The notes beneath the pieces are model-generated. The model ran no database searches, was not told the origin of the DNA, and worked only from the letters and a program-made list of their open reading frames with translations. From Clonostachys chloroleuca (lineage: Eukaryota > Ascomycota > Sordariomycetes > Hypocreales > Bionectriaceae): a stretch of DNA of 64,000 nucleotides. Position numbers and translations under genes: made by a program. The stretch is taken from assembly GCA_037952775.1 (NCBI GenBank), contig JBANAY010000003.1:22940001-23004000 (forward strand). The letters run 5' to 3'. This document shows, in pieces, positions 11,353 to 22,524 of the stretch. Position 1 is the first letter of the stretch. Every line of letters begins with the position of its first letter.

Positions 11353-11818
11353 ATAAATAGATGGATAGAATAGATCTCATGAATCTCACAAAGTTTGACC
11401 TTTTCAGAAGTTTGTGACTAAACTAAGACCTTGCTAAAGCAGGGGTCTACCAAGTGTATCAGAAACCAGGATGGGCCTGTGTAAGAATGGTCTAGGAAAT
11501 CGGTTCTTTATATTTATGCGTCAGACATGGCCCCACCTTGTTCATATTCTGAGATAATCTCGCTGCTAAAATTTGAGATGTCAGTGTTCCGTGTTCTAAT
11601 GTGAATAGTCAAGGTCATGGTGAAAGGCTGGAAATATGATGCCTCTGGGAGAGGCTCGGGCACCACGCTGATGCCCAACACGTAATGATCCGGCTGACAT
11701 AGCTTAGAATCTTGAATAAGCATGCATCATCAGTTGCCCCCTCACGAAAAACACAACCGTGACAGCCCCTCTCATTGTATAGACCCTTGCCCGGGCCGTA
11801 AAGCCTCTTTCTTTCGAT
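11353..11818. other. Intergenic region upstream of HET gene
   Basis: 466 bp between the glycosidase stop and the HET-gene start. It should contain the terminator of the first and the promoter of the second. Short overlapping open frames show no motif. Confidence 0.4.
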
Positions 11819-14095
11819 ATGAGATTCGATCTTGAAACCCTTCCGTTTCCTGCCGATGCATCGGTCCTCAGGGCCAGGTCAGACCCAGTGTTTTGTCCAA
11901 CATGTGCCAATTTGCATACCGTGTCAGCCTTCGCTATGGTCCCGTGCACTGCGGTTACCATAAATCTGTCGCGTTCAGTGGAAAAAGTTGACAGAGCGAG
12001 GCAACTTTTATCCGGAATCGAATCACAGTTCATTTCTTCGACAGAAAAGTTGGTATCTTGGGAGCTTCAAATAAGTCTGGCCGATCTCAAGAATTCGGCA
12101 GCGGCCGGCTGTATCACCTGCTTACTCTTGAAAGAGGTGCTCACCAACGTCCCGAATGGGTATCTTAACTGGGATGATCCCGCACTGTACATCGTGGTTA
12201 TCTTTTGCGACAAGACGGTTCTCCGCATTTCCGTCGCGCGAGATCGGTATCCTTATGAAACAGATACCTGGGAGTTTGGAATGGCTTACAAAATACTGTA
12301 CAACGAGCCAGACATGGACGAATATCAAGTCTACACTCTTCCTAGTAAGTTGTTAGCGCGACCCTTTTTTTTTTTCCAAAGAGAAACAGTGGGCGTTTGA
12401 TGTTGATAAGGATCATCAGCCTCACCCTGCCCATGGCCTTCGCTCGGCTGCCTCATGAATGTCGAAGAACCCAAACTTAGCATTCCTACAAAGTTAGGTG
12501 GGCTAGCTACTCATATTTGGCCTGACCCTACTTCATCCGCATTTATCGAGAAAGTCCAAAATTGGATAAATAATTGCAAGGAGAATCACCCCATCTGTAT
12601 CGACGCAGAGCACTCCACCCATCAACCTCCTCTCCCTGAGAAAATCATCAGCCTTGGCCCAGAGTCAAATATGGACATCCAGTTGATAGAGGCATATGGC
12701 TTACCAAGAGATCCGTACATTGCGCTATATGATCAACAGGAACAGAGAAGCTTCTCAAGCCCCTTAGAATGGCAGTTGCCAGAAGACGACTTTGTTGAGA
12801 TACCGTATAATGCCCTTCCCCGGGCCTTCAAGGACGCTATTCTAGTGTGTCGGAAGTTGAGTGTTAAGTATCTATGGATAAATGATCTTTGCAAGAACCA
12901 CGATGATGATGACGACTGGGAAATCGCAACAGAAAAGAAGGCCACGGTGTATAACAATGCAGAATTGGTTCTTATGTTCACGGGATTGGTCGACGGTAAT
13001 GATGGTCTTCTTTGCCCCAGAAAATCTCCAACAACCATTTCTGGGACATGGCCAGATGGAAGACCATTTGAAATATATGCTCGACCATGGCTTTTTCATG
13101 ACCCAGATACTATGAACTGGCTAAAGGGAACGCCGCCCCAATATTCCAATCGAGTTGAGAGTTTTCAAGAGCAACTTCTGCCTCGACGTAGGCTTTGGTT
13201 CACTGAAGGTGAGGCCATCTTTGACTGTTTGACTTCCACAACTTGCGAATGCGGGGGCTTCTTGGACTCTGACGAGGATCCGAGTCTTCCGTTACGACGT
13301 ATTTTGAAGACTGGCGCAAAGTACATTACCGAGACGGATGAGTCGTGGATCTATCACGAGAATTGGAGAAATCTGGTGGCCAAATTATCCCAGCTGAAAA
13401 CAAGGAATTCCCCATGTGACCTTGGCACAATCAGCCACTTAGCCTCTAGATGGGCAAATGGATATACCGGTAGATACCTAGCCGGACTTTGGGAACATGA
13501 CTTGGTGAATCATTTGCGGTGGTATCCTATCGATGAAGAATTACCTGATGAAGAGCCTGAGGAATGCCAAGTACAACCTCACCTTGGTCCTAGTTGGAGC
13601 TGGACTGCTGTTTCCCGGAAGATCACATGGGGTAGCGCAACATTTCGAAACACTAAATCTTTCATTACCATCGACTTAAACCGGACTGAATGTGAGGTCA
13701 GTTCTGTGAGCCCATTTGGGCCGGCCACTTCAGGCCACATATTCCTCACAGGAAGGATACTCAAAGTTAGAGTTAGGGATTCTAAGCGATTGTTCAAAGA
13801 TGGAATTGATGGGCATGTGGGCTTCCGATCACAAGAATTTCCCAAAGACGACATCCCTTTGCCTCAGCACGTGTATTGTCTTCGTCTCTGTACTAAGAGC
13901 GTTACAAGCAATCACTTCGACGATGATTACGCCCTCGTACTTGTCCCTGCAACTGCAGACGACTTGATCAGACAACACAGAGAAGTGCAAGTAAGCAAGC
14001 ATGTTTACAAGCGGTTTGGCTTAACCAATACGTATCCGCATAAAGCTTGGAATCACGAAAGGGAAGCCAACGAAGTTTCGATGTACTTGATTTGA
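11819..14095 (+). CDS. HET (heterokaryon incompatibility) domain protein
   Basis: Two exons, 11819..12344 and 12420..14095, are separated by a 75-nt intron (GTAAGT donor, T-rich tract, ATCATCAG acceptor). The joined frame is 733 residues. The N-terminal part carries a Cys-rich opening (CPTCANLH) and CITCLLL, common in such proteins. The HET core follows at about residues 270-360: LPRAFKDAILVCRKL, then YLWINDLC (usually YLWIDSLC) and VYNNAELVLM. The upstream block that normally reads ALSYCWG is degenerate here (YIALYDQQEQ). A D-rich patch, HDDDDDW, follows. HET domains trigger death-like reactions on non-self fusion when activated. The gene ends 70 bp from the end of the convergent TPR-CHAT gene. 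The start is the first ATG of the open frame. Confidence 0.85.
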
Positions 14096-14165
14096 TCCTT
14101 AAGTAAAAACATTGAAGGATGGAGAAAAACCACAATCGATCCTGCAAAGAATGGCCTTCTAAAAA

Positions 14166-17100
14166 TCAAGGCCCGAAGTGAACATATGGAACCCATGAAA
14201 GCCCACCAAAGTTATCTTCATCTAATTCCACGTCCCGGGGGAGCTCCTTATGGCCAGTAGTATGTGTCATTCGAGAGTAGGTGCTCTTAGTCATTGAACG
14301 TGCCCATTCATCGCGCAGCTTTCTTGTCGTGTTATGAAGAGCTCTGGCCACCGCTGCATCAGACATTATGCCCTCGCTCAATTCCTCATATAGCCCTTTC
14401 GCCATTTTGGCTGAAGTATCGTCGTTTATCTCCCAGAGACTTCCTACTGCATGACGAAACCCGGCGGTTTTAAAAGCCGCTATCAGATGGATGCTTTCGT
14501 CTACAAGCTGCTCATTTTTGCTTCTTGCTGTTCCGCAAGCTGATAATAAGTAGGCCAGAAAAGGGCGGTTTTTGTCCAAATCTAATTCATTTATGTTTGT
14601 TACCGTGAGTGGATTGGTTTCGTGGTCTTCTAATAACAGCTGGCTTTTCGACGGATCGTTTAAATTAACCCTACCGTGGCCGGCGAAATGGAAAATGTTG
14701 CAGCTCACCAAGGAGGTAAGAACGTCTTGGTGGAGGGGTTTTGGCTCAAGGATGGCAAGTTTCATTGCCATACATATTTTTCGGACTTCCTGGATTTCTT
14801 GAAGCGCAAAAGGAAGTTTACTGCATCCAGGGGTATTCTCCATAGTTACAAGTAGGGCTGCCTTCGAAACTGGTGCGGAAATTGGCGGAGAGTCGGATCC
14901 CGTAATCAGCAGTCGAACTGATGAACTATATGAAGATATCACTCGGTCTATTACAGATCCGGACGGCCATCGTAGGTGATATCCTGCAGCATGTAACGGA
15001 AACCTACTCAGGGGCCCCGTTGGAACCCACCAAACATGCGGCCAGTTGCCGTCGGTGTTAGAGCGTTCACTCACCCCAATGGCATCAAACACCGGGTGAG
15101 CGACCGTGTCCCATAGCCATTCTAAAACTGGCGTGCTCCCTAGGTCCATTTGTGCCTTGCTTGTAATTACATCCATCTTGAGTTCTGGTAAAAGAATGGA
15201 TCGTATTTGGCAAGGCTCTATGATTATTGCGTCACAACGGATGACGCTAGCATTAACAACAACAATAGGACCATGATGGGCGGCAGTCTTCATCATGGAT
15301 TCGGTAGGCGGGAGTAGAAAATTGGCGAATTTTGGATGTTTTCTGATATCGGAGAGAACGTCATCGAAAACCTTATCCGTGCCCGGCTCAGAGAAATGCC
15401 GAAGTTGGCCTCCTTGTTTGCCGATCCCTACTTTGTTAAATAGCTGCTTCACATCAAAGAATCTTTGAGCTAGTTCCGGGTGTTCTCTCTCGAGCTCCGG
15501 TATCCCCTTCCGCGTATCATGAACTGATGTTGTGAGTACACCACGGCATTGCTCGAGGCAATGTAAAGCTGTCACCTCGCCCTTACGAGACCCTAATGCC
15601 ACTGATGCAGCTTCGCAGCCCAAACCTGAAACATGACGAAGCAAGTGCTGCCTATCAAAGCTCTCAAATGAGCCAAACAGTAATGGTCGGATAACATAGA
15701 TTGCGGATTCTGCGACCTCCAAGGCCTCTTTCTACCGTAGATTGTCGGCAAATACTTTTAAAAGTTCTCTTTGTGCGTACAATTTGAGTATGCCCAATTG
15801 CGGCTTCAAGGCACCCCACACACTCATCCAGAGCCTCTTTTTGGTGGCCATGCATGTATTTCTTCCGGCATGCCACCGCTAGATTTATTAAGTATCCTGG
15901 AGTTTGCTCCTTCCATGCTACCTGGATAGCTTCGCGGATATGATCGATAGCGCTGTCAAGATCCATCAAATTCTTCGTGCTGTCGTACCTCGATATTAGG
16001 ATGGCACCCATTAGGTTTAGCGAAGTCATTCGAGAATTCTCTATAGCCTGCTGCATTCCCTTCCGAGCCATTGCCACAGCTTCATGAAGATCAGATTCCA
16101 AGTTGGTGATCCTATACAGTTCGTAGAGTTTTTGTGTGAGCATATTTAACCTAAAGCTCATGTAATATTCTCCTTCTCGAGTAATCTTGACGGCTGTTTG
16201 GGCCAAATCAATCGCTTTTCTGAGATCAGAGATGTCATTCGTTCTTTGATACAGGTGGCCGATCCACTCCGAAAGATGATTCAGACATTGAGCGCGATCA
16301 GAAATGTCGAAGTTGTTTTCTTCAAGGGCCGCCTGGCCAAGACTAGTGGCTTCCGCTAGGTCCGCTATTCCCCCCAGCTTAAGGTAGCGAAGATAAAGGT
16401 TTGAGCCAAGATTAAAAAGATAGCCTCCCCTCTGCGGATCACTTAGGTTTGTAGCACTCAGTGCATCCCGAGAGAGTTGGATGGACTCTCCCAAATCGTC
16501 GGCGTTTGATACATGGCTTGATCGCCGCGAGAGACATAACGCCAGGTTTGTGGCGAAGCTTGGGAACTCTCTGTCATGAACTGAAAGTTCTTTGAGAGCA
16601 TCCCGTTGAAGCTGGATTGCGATGTCGATATCAGAAACGTCCTGTGTGATGACACTTTTGTTAATGAAAAAAGTGCTGAGCGTGGCTATCACCCATCGCC
16701 TATTACTCCCATGTTGTGGATTGGAGGAGACGGCTTGTTGTCCAAGATGAATCGCTTCTTCTACATCCTCTCGTTTCCAGGTCATTGTGAATTGAAGAAA
16801 AGCTAAATTTGCTTTGATCATGAGCCTTTCAGGCATCAATGAGTGTCCCTGAGGCGTTGCATTGATGCTTTCTGATATCAAACCCAAGGCTTCACGCAAG
16901 TCGCTCGATTCTCCAAGCCTATCATATCGAGCCGCAAGGAGAGATGAAAGTTGAGCAGAGGCTTCAGCTTGGTTATCGGAAAGGTCAGGTAATTCTTTTC
17001 TTGCCTCCCGCAGGAATTTAATACCAGATTCTAATGAGCGCGTATCGCCAGATTTGGTGTGTCTCCAATACAACAGCATGCCCACACGGAGGAGCCGTGA

Positions 17101-19056
17101 TGGTCGTTCTGGATGGCCCAGTGCGGTGGAACCAGCATCCTGTTGGGCAAGGCTGATAGCGTGGTCTAGGTCTTTATCCTTCCCTTCGAACTGGGATCTA
17201 TGGGACAAAAGATCTGCTAGAGCTTCTGTGCGAAATTTTCTGTCTGAATGCCCAATGGAAATTGACGCGCCAGGTTCTGAAACGAGCTCTATCGCCTCGT
17301 TCAGAGCATGGAGCGAGTCGCCGACAGAATATTTTCGCCCCAGCCATTGAGCAAGACTGCTCTGAAATTGAAACCTTTGGCTGTTGTGCTTGGGAGTTGC
17401 GTCTATAGCTTCACGGGCCAGTTGTACTGAGATCTCAAAGTCCCTGCTGTTCCCATACCGTCGATATAGGTCTTGATATATACTCCCCAAGGAAAAAAGT
17501 CTTCCGGGTAGACTAGGATCATCTTTGCTTGTGTTGCCAATAGATCTTCGGCCAGCCTGTATAGCTTCAAGAATATCAGACATTTGTCCTCGCTGCAGAA
17601 ACCTCTTATGGAAGAGATCACAAAGCAAATGAAGGCGAAATGACTTGTTAGGGGTATGGTGATGTTCTAACTTTCGGGTCTTTTTAAGCGCATGAATTGC
17701 CTCCTCTAGGTCTGACCTCTGGCCCGTTTGGCTTTGTAGCCTGTACGTCTCTGGGCCAAGGTCAATTAGAAGGTCCGTGTATTCCGGGCTCCCCTTTGGT
17801 ATGATTTTGATGGTCCTTTGAGTTGCGATGACAAGATCCCTTGCATTTTCAACATTTCTGTCTTCAAAATATTTCCTGTCTAGGCGAAACCTGAGGCTCA
17901 TTAAAGAAGCAACGAGCATCGGATCATCGGTCGCCAGTGCTTCCACCTCATCTTTGCAAATCTGAATGGATTCATCGAGGTCAGTGGATGACTTTTTCAT
18001 AGTGTATCTGTCGTAGAGAAACAGTCCGAGGTTTTGCAAACACGTTCGTCTAGCCAAGGTGCTTCTCGTTGTTATGGCCAAAGCTTCTCGCAAGAGTAAT
18101 ATAGACTTATCAAGCTCTTGTGCTAGACCCGCGGTAAGTGCTTTGTTTCTGATACTCAGAGCCAAATAGTTGACATATGAAAGTCTCTGTTGATCATCGC
18201 TGGGCATGAGTGAAAGAATTTCCTCGCCAACCTTGATCGATTCATCGAGATCTAATATCGAGCGAGTTTCCAAATACCAGTCCTGGAGCAATGAAGCTAA
18301 ATTAGTCAGAGCAGCAAGCCGATCAATGTCCCCTGATTTCGTTGAATCGGCCGCTTTTCTAGAAGTCTTGATTGCCTCTTCCAGATCAGCCACATCCATA
18401 GTATTGTCATAAACGGCCTTCAGAACACGTGAATTCGTGATAAGGCATGGACTCCAGATTTGGTGGTCCTGGGTGATGGCTTGGAATGCCTTCTGGACAT
18501 AATTAGAAGCGCCTTTGAGGTCTAAGCAATTGTTTTCGAGATAGTATCTGTCGACCATCCAATTTGCCAGATGATAAAAGCGACCTGCTTGATGCGATGT
18601 CATAGTCATAGCGCATTCTTCACCAAGTCTGATTGCGAGACTCAGATATCGCAGTTCCCCAGTGAACTCGAATTTGGTATGATATAGGTCGGCAAGAGCC
18701 GCCGCAGACGTTATCCATTCCGGGCTGCGGCGACAGTCTGCATGGACAAGACCTTCAAGTGCTTTTACCGTGTCGTCGAAATCACGGAGGTTGCCCAAAG
18801 CTCCTGTCTGACAATAAGATTCGTTGGCAGCCATGCTGACCTGGTTCTTATATACTGGCAGTCCAAGGCAGGAATACGAATGATTTCCTAGGCGGGATAA
18901 ACCGCAGAAACACTTGAAGATGACGAGCTGAAGAGCGGGGTAGGATTTTTGAAGACTCGATCCCATCTTGACAATGTCCAGCCCCTCCATCATTAAATAA
19001 GCACGCTGCAAAATGCTGTGGTTTTTTTTATCAATTAGATCAGCTCTCAGCCCCAT
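14166..19056 (-). CDS. TPR-repeat protein with C-terminal CHAT protease-like domain
   Basis: Two exons, 15781..19056 and 14166..15731, joined by a 49-nt intron (GTACGC...GGTAG), give 1,613 residues. The first roughly 1,090 residues are degenerate tetratricopeptide-type units with recurring D-L/I-x-x-A/S-I cores such as DLDESIKVGEEIL, DLDESIQICKDEV, DLEEAIHALKKTR and DIDIAIQLQRDAL. The intron sits just before KEALEVAESAIYVI, so splicing is needed to reach the second domain. The C-terminal CHAT domain (caspase-like clan) keeps both expected catalytic residues: His in FHFAGHG (about residue 1440) and Cys in LLSACGTA (about 1490), followed by FRHAVGSLWEIND. TPR-CHAT proteins are common in fungi and include a CRISPR-associated protease in bacteria. 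The likely role is a sensor-protease, but the partner is unknown. The start is the first ATG of the long frame; an upstream exon is possible. Confidence 0.88.
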
Positions 19057-20062
19057 ATTCCAACTCAGGTCAAAATCACAAATAGCACGTCCGGTTCTTA
19101 AACCCCATATCAAGATCTAGAAGCCTCACGCGAACATCCTTATATCGGCTCGGTCTAAAGGTATGAAAAACCAGTGTTATAGTCATTTGTAATACAAATG
19201 TCTATATCATAAACTGCCAAAAATGAGAACAAATACCATAGCCCTAAAGAAACAACGTCAACATCCTGAGCGGATCATATATCAACCGTGCCCATAAGGT
19301 AGTCTCTGAATGTGGTATACAAAATTGATACACTCATGAATTAATCAGCTCCCCTGTCAGGCACTCGGATGCCTTGGGAGGATCTTGGTGCTTTTCACAT
19401 CAGCTCAGCATATCTTATCAACAGTTGTAGGTAGCAATGTACTTAAGACGTGGCTCATCAGCTCCAAACCAACTCAGGATAATCGCCCATGTGTCTATGC
19501 CTGTTAGGATGAAATCGGATGGATCAACTTCAGGTTTTCCATCGACTCTGTAGGGTTTTCCAGTTTCGTTCGCGTATGATGAGAGATTACCAGTAGCATC
19601 GACGCAATCGCCTTGGTACGATCTGAGTCCCAATTTTCATGCAATGGCAGAATAATGCCTAATAACATGGGAAACTTGGATGGGAAACCCACCAACCAAC
19701 GAAACATTGTTAACTACAATATTCCAAGAAAGATACATTGCAGTAAGCAAATCAAAACCCGAGACTTTTAACACGGTAAAGGGTACGCCGTAAAAGCATG
19801 GTGCTGTCTCCGCTTACGAGTCTCAAGTCCGAATATACGCCGCCGGCAATCCCCGGCTAGTCCAACAATGGAGTGCATTTTTCCTGTCTATGCATTTCCT
19901 CGCACAAACAAGCATAATTGCCTAGAGATATTTATGCTGCCCCATCAAGGGGCCTCGTTCAAGCATCCAGCACGGGGCGTGATGGGACCTAACCGATTTA
20001 TCATGAACCGTTACTACATAAACACCCTCGGCCCTCGTTCGACCGAATATGAAAATTCCTCG
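19057..20062. other. Upstream region of TPR-CHAT gene, with a possible small exon
   Basis: About 1 kb. On the minus strand, 19418..19633 is open for 71 codons and ends ...YIATYNC. Its composition (polar, two Cys, Trp pair in DTWAIILSWFG) looks protein-like, but no start with a signal peptide or convincing splice acceptor was found. The rest shows no feature. Confidence 0.35.
19418..19633 (-). CDS. Possible small hypothetical protein or exon
   Basis: The 71-codon open frame contains GDCVDATGNLSSYANETG and ends at Cys. A second overlapping frame (19504..19707) starts with MFRWLVGFP. I do not recognise the family, and the frame may be chance. It sits alone between the TPR-CHAT gene and the regulator gene. 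Confidence 0.2.
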   Translation of the reverse strand: MGLRSYQGDCVDATGNLSSYANETGKPYRVDGKPEVDPSDFILTGIDTWAIILSWFGADEPRLKYIATYNC

Positions 20063-21866
20063 CTATGGATCTGCCGTACATACCTCCACACTCTCCGCAT
20101 AAGGCCGAAAATCTAGACTATCAAGCTTGTTCAATAGTTGGTACACTTTCTCCTGAGCCTGGTTGTCTCCAACCACTACCCCTGATCCGATCCGAAGCTC
20201 AGCCAAGTATGCTGACCCAATATCTCGGATCTTGTGCACTGCCGCGCATCCATTTGTTTCAAAAACTGGCTGTGGCAGGTGGTTGAGAATTTCTAGGACG
20301 TCACTACAAAACGCGCGAAGGCTACGTTAGCATGAGAGTAAGGGGAACTGATGATAAGGCTGTTGACTGACCTAACAATGTCTTGATGTGTGATCCCGGG
20401 AAGCAGGGAGCCCAGGTGCTGCAGGAAATTCGACTTGATGGAGAGTGCCGTGATCAGAATATTGACCATCTGGACCTCGTGACCCCAAGCTCCTCGTGGG
20501 AACCGAGTGAGCCCCCACCTCGCCACCGTAATTCCGGGCGGAGACCGTCGAGAGCGGTTTGGATACGCTCCATTGCACGCGTCAGTACCTCTTCGGGTGG
20601 TTTGGTCGCGATGTCCACCTTGCCCTTTTCCCATATGAGAAATATGTCAATCAAACTATTGAGTCCAGGGATGAAGGGAATTTCGTCTTCGGGCCAGTTG
20701 GGCGCGTAGTCCTTGGGGGTTGAGGAAGGGTACAGATCGCGATCGAGGATGGATTTCGGCCTCAAATGTTCCAGGTCCTGATTGAAAGGAAGAAACGTGA
20801 GATGAGGCTGTCCTCTCAGCTCAGCCCCTCTGCAAGCAGGTTAGCCAGGGAAAGTTCATGGCCTCTCTACCACAGTACCACTTACACTTGCCACATGAAG
20901 AGGAACCAGTATAAACGCTTTAACATCTCTTTGTCCTGGTCCGAATGGCCGTCGCCTCCCTTGAAACAGAGAAGGTACGTAACACTTGTCATGGCCTCCT
21001 TGATCCCCCTGTATACTCGAAAATCCTCGGGCCCATGATCGACGAGGAGCGCCGAGGCGATGTTGTACCAAGTGATGCACCAGTCAAGGGTATATGGCTG
21101 AGGCTGTAACAAATTCTCGTCCTCAATAATGCCAATGCACTTCTCCACTGTAATGGCTGGGTACTGTTCAAAACTCTTACGACGCAAAGTTGAGACTGTT
21201 ACCGAGCATACGGACAGAACCAGAGCCGCAAATACAGGGTCCACATCCTCGCCATGGGTATGCATTCGATACAGGAGGTGCTGTCGGTGCAAGACTGGGG
21301 CGAGAGGATGCACGAACTTGAACCAATCACTGAGGACTCGCTGTATGAGTGGGAGTGGGCCAAGCAATTCCAATATCGAGTTGACCGACCGCCCTGGAGC
21401 TTTTCTCTTGTCACTTGTAGTCTCTCTTACCGTGGCCGGAGTCTGAGGAGCAGGAAGCGGTGATAGGCTCGGCGCTGGAGTGCATACTTGGTCATTTGGC
21501 GAGACAGCATGCAACTGAGCCAAAGCATGACTTGACACAGGCCAAGTTAGCGAACGATTCAATCCCCTACATATTCAGCTCACTTGATCGTGGGAATCTA
21601 TACCGATTGAGCGGGCCTCTTCTCCTCCTGGGCTTGTCCCGCGTACAGCTGAGTCCGAGTTCTCGGCAACCCTCGCAGTCCACTTGAGACTCCAAAACCC
21701 GGCACTGGATGGGGCATCAGCCGCAGCATTTGGAGTAGCCCCGGTCGGGGAGCGGGGGACTTCGACTAGCCTTTACTTTTCGATTGCGGCACAAGTCACA
21801 CGCTTTCTTGGTCCGCGGGGTGCTGTCTTGGGGCGACTCTTCCGGAGTTACCACGGAGGACGACAT
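20063..21866 (-). CDS. Zn2Cys6 transcription factor with one apparent frameshift
   Basis: Exons are 21771..21866, 21604..21704, 20886..21530, 20372..20829 and 20063..20303. The first intron (21705..21770) appears to use a GC donor: joining AAG to TGC makes a perfect zinc cluster, C-x2-C-x6-C-x8-C-x2-C-x6-C (CDLCRNRKVKC, then DCEGC and SC). A basic linker, RDKPRRRRGPLNR, follows. The middle holds the fungal transcription-factor domain (LIQRVLSDWFKFVHPLAPVL, LDWCITWYNIASALLVD, ELRWRGG, VNILITALSIKSN). Between ELRWRGG and HEVQMVNIL the frame shifts at the C run 20483..20486 (G run on the coding strand). One added base restores about 513 residues. The protein is divergent from the MFS sugar transporter 659 bp away, so it probably regulates it. 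Confidence 0.78.
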
Positions 21867-22524
21867 CTCTCTGGTCTGGGGTCTCAGCGTTGTCTTGAGG
21901 TGGGATTTTAGGGGAGAGGATGGAGAACGGAGAAACTAAGGAGAACCGGGGGCAGCTGGGATCCTAAATGTCTTCTGATGGAGGCGGCTCGCAGTATCTT
22001 CGGCGTTTGACCCGAACTCTCTCCCCACATGATCCACCTCCACGGCCGAGCTGAAGGCGGATGAAGCCTACTTTTGGGTTGGGCTGGTCTCTATGCCTTG
22101 GCTAGGGACTCCGGGGGCCAATAGATGGCCGCCTCTAATCCTGATGATCGGTGCAGCGTTGCGCCGAGCCAGCTAATGGTTCACTTCCAGGCCCTTGGGT
22201 CAGCTCATCTCCTCTCCTCCACACTCCACTCCCCACAAACCCCAGTCCCCGGATCAAAGTTTTGCATGCATGTTGGGTTGGTCGATGCAACCACCACATG
22301 GGAAACGTTTCCCCAGACGTGAGTATATAATGTCCCTGGACATCCAAGCTTCATCTAATCATGTCCAACAAGCTCAGCGCTCTGGGGCCAGCCGCAGTTT
22401 ACTGAGTCACTGAGAAAATTATTTTGTCGTGGTGTCAAACACCAAGTCCTCCTTGTTTCATCTCTAAATTCCTCATTTACATTGCGACTCTCGATCAATC
22501 CACCCTCCCGATTCATCATTCAGG
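21867..22524. promoter_or_regulatory. Divergent promoter between regulator and sugar transporter
   Basis: 658 bp separate the start codons of the two divergent genes, so both promoters lie here. A TATATAA element at 22324..22330 faces the transporter, 195 bp before its ATG. Several CCGG- and CGG/CCG-containing patches are present, but I cannot pick a single operator. Confidence 0.45.

Noticed and set aside
20430..20510. A 53-nt intron as a full explanation of the regulator frame change
   Set aside because: It would remove the ELRWRGG segment that is conserved in the family, so a one-base indel is preferred; not ruled out.
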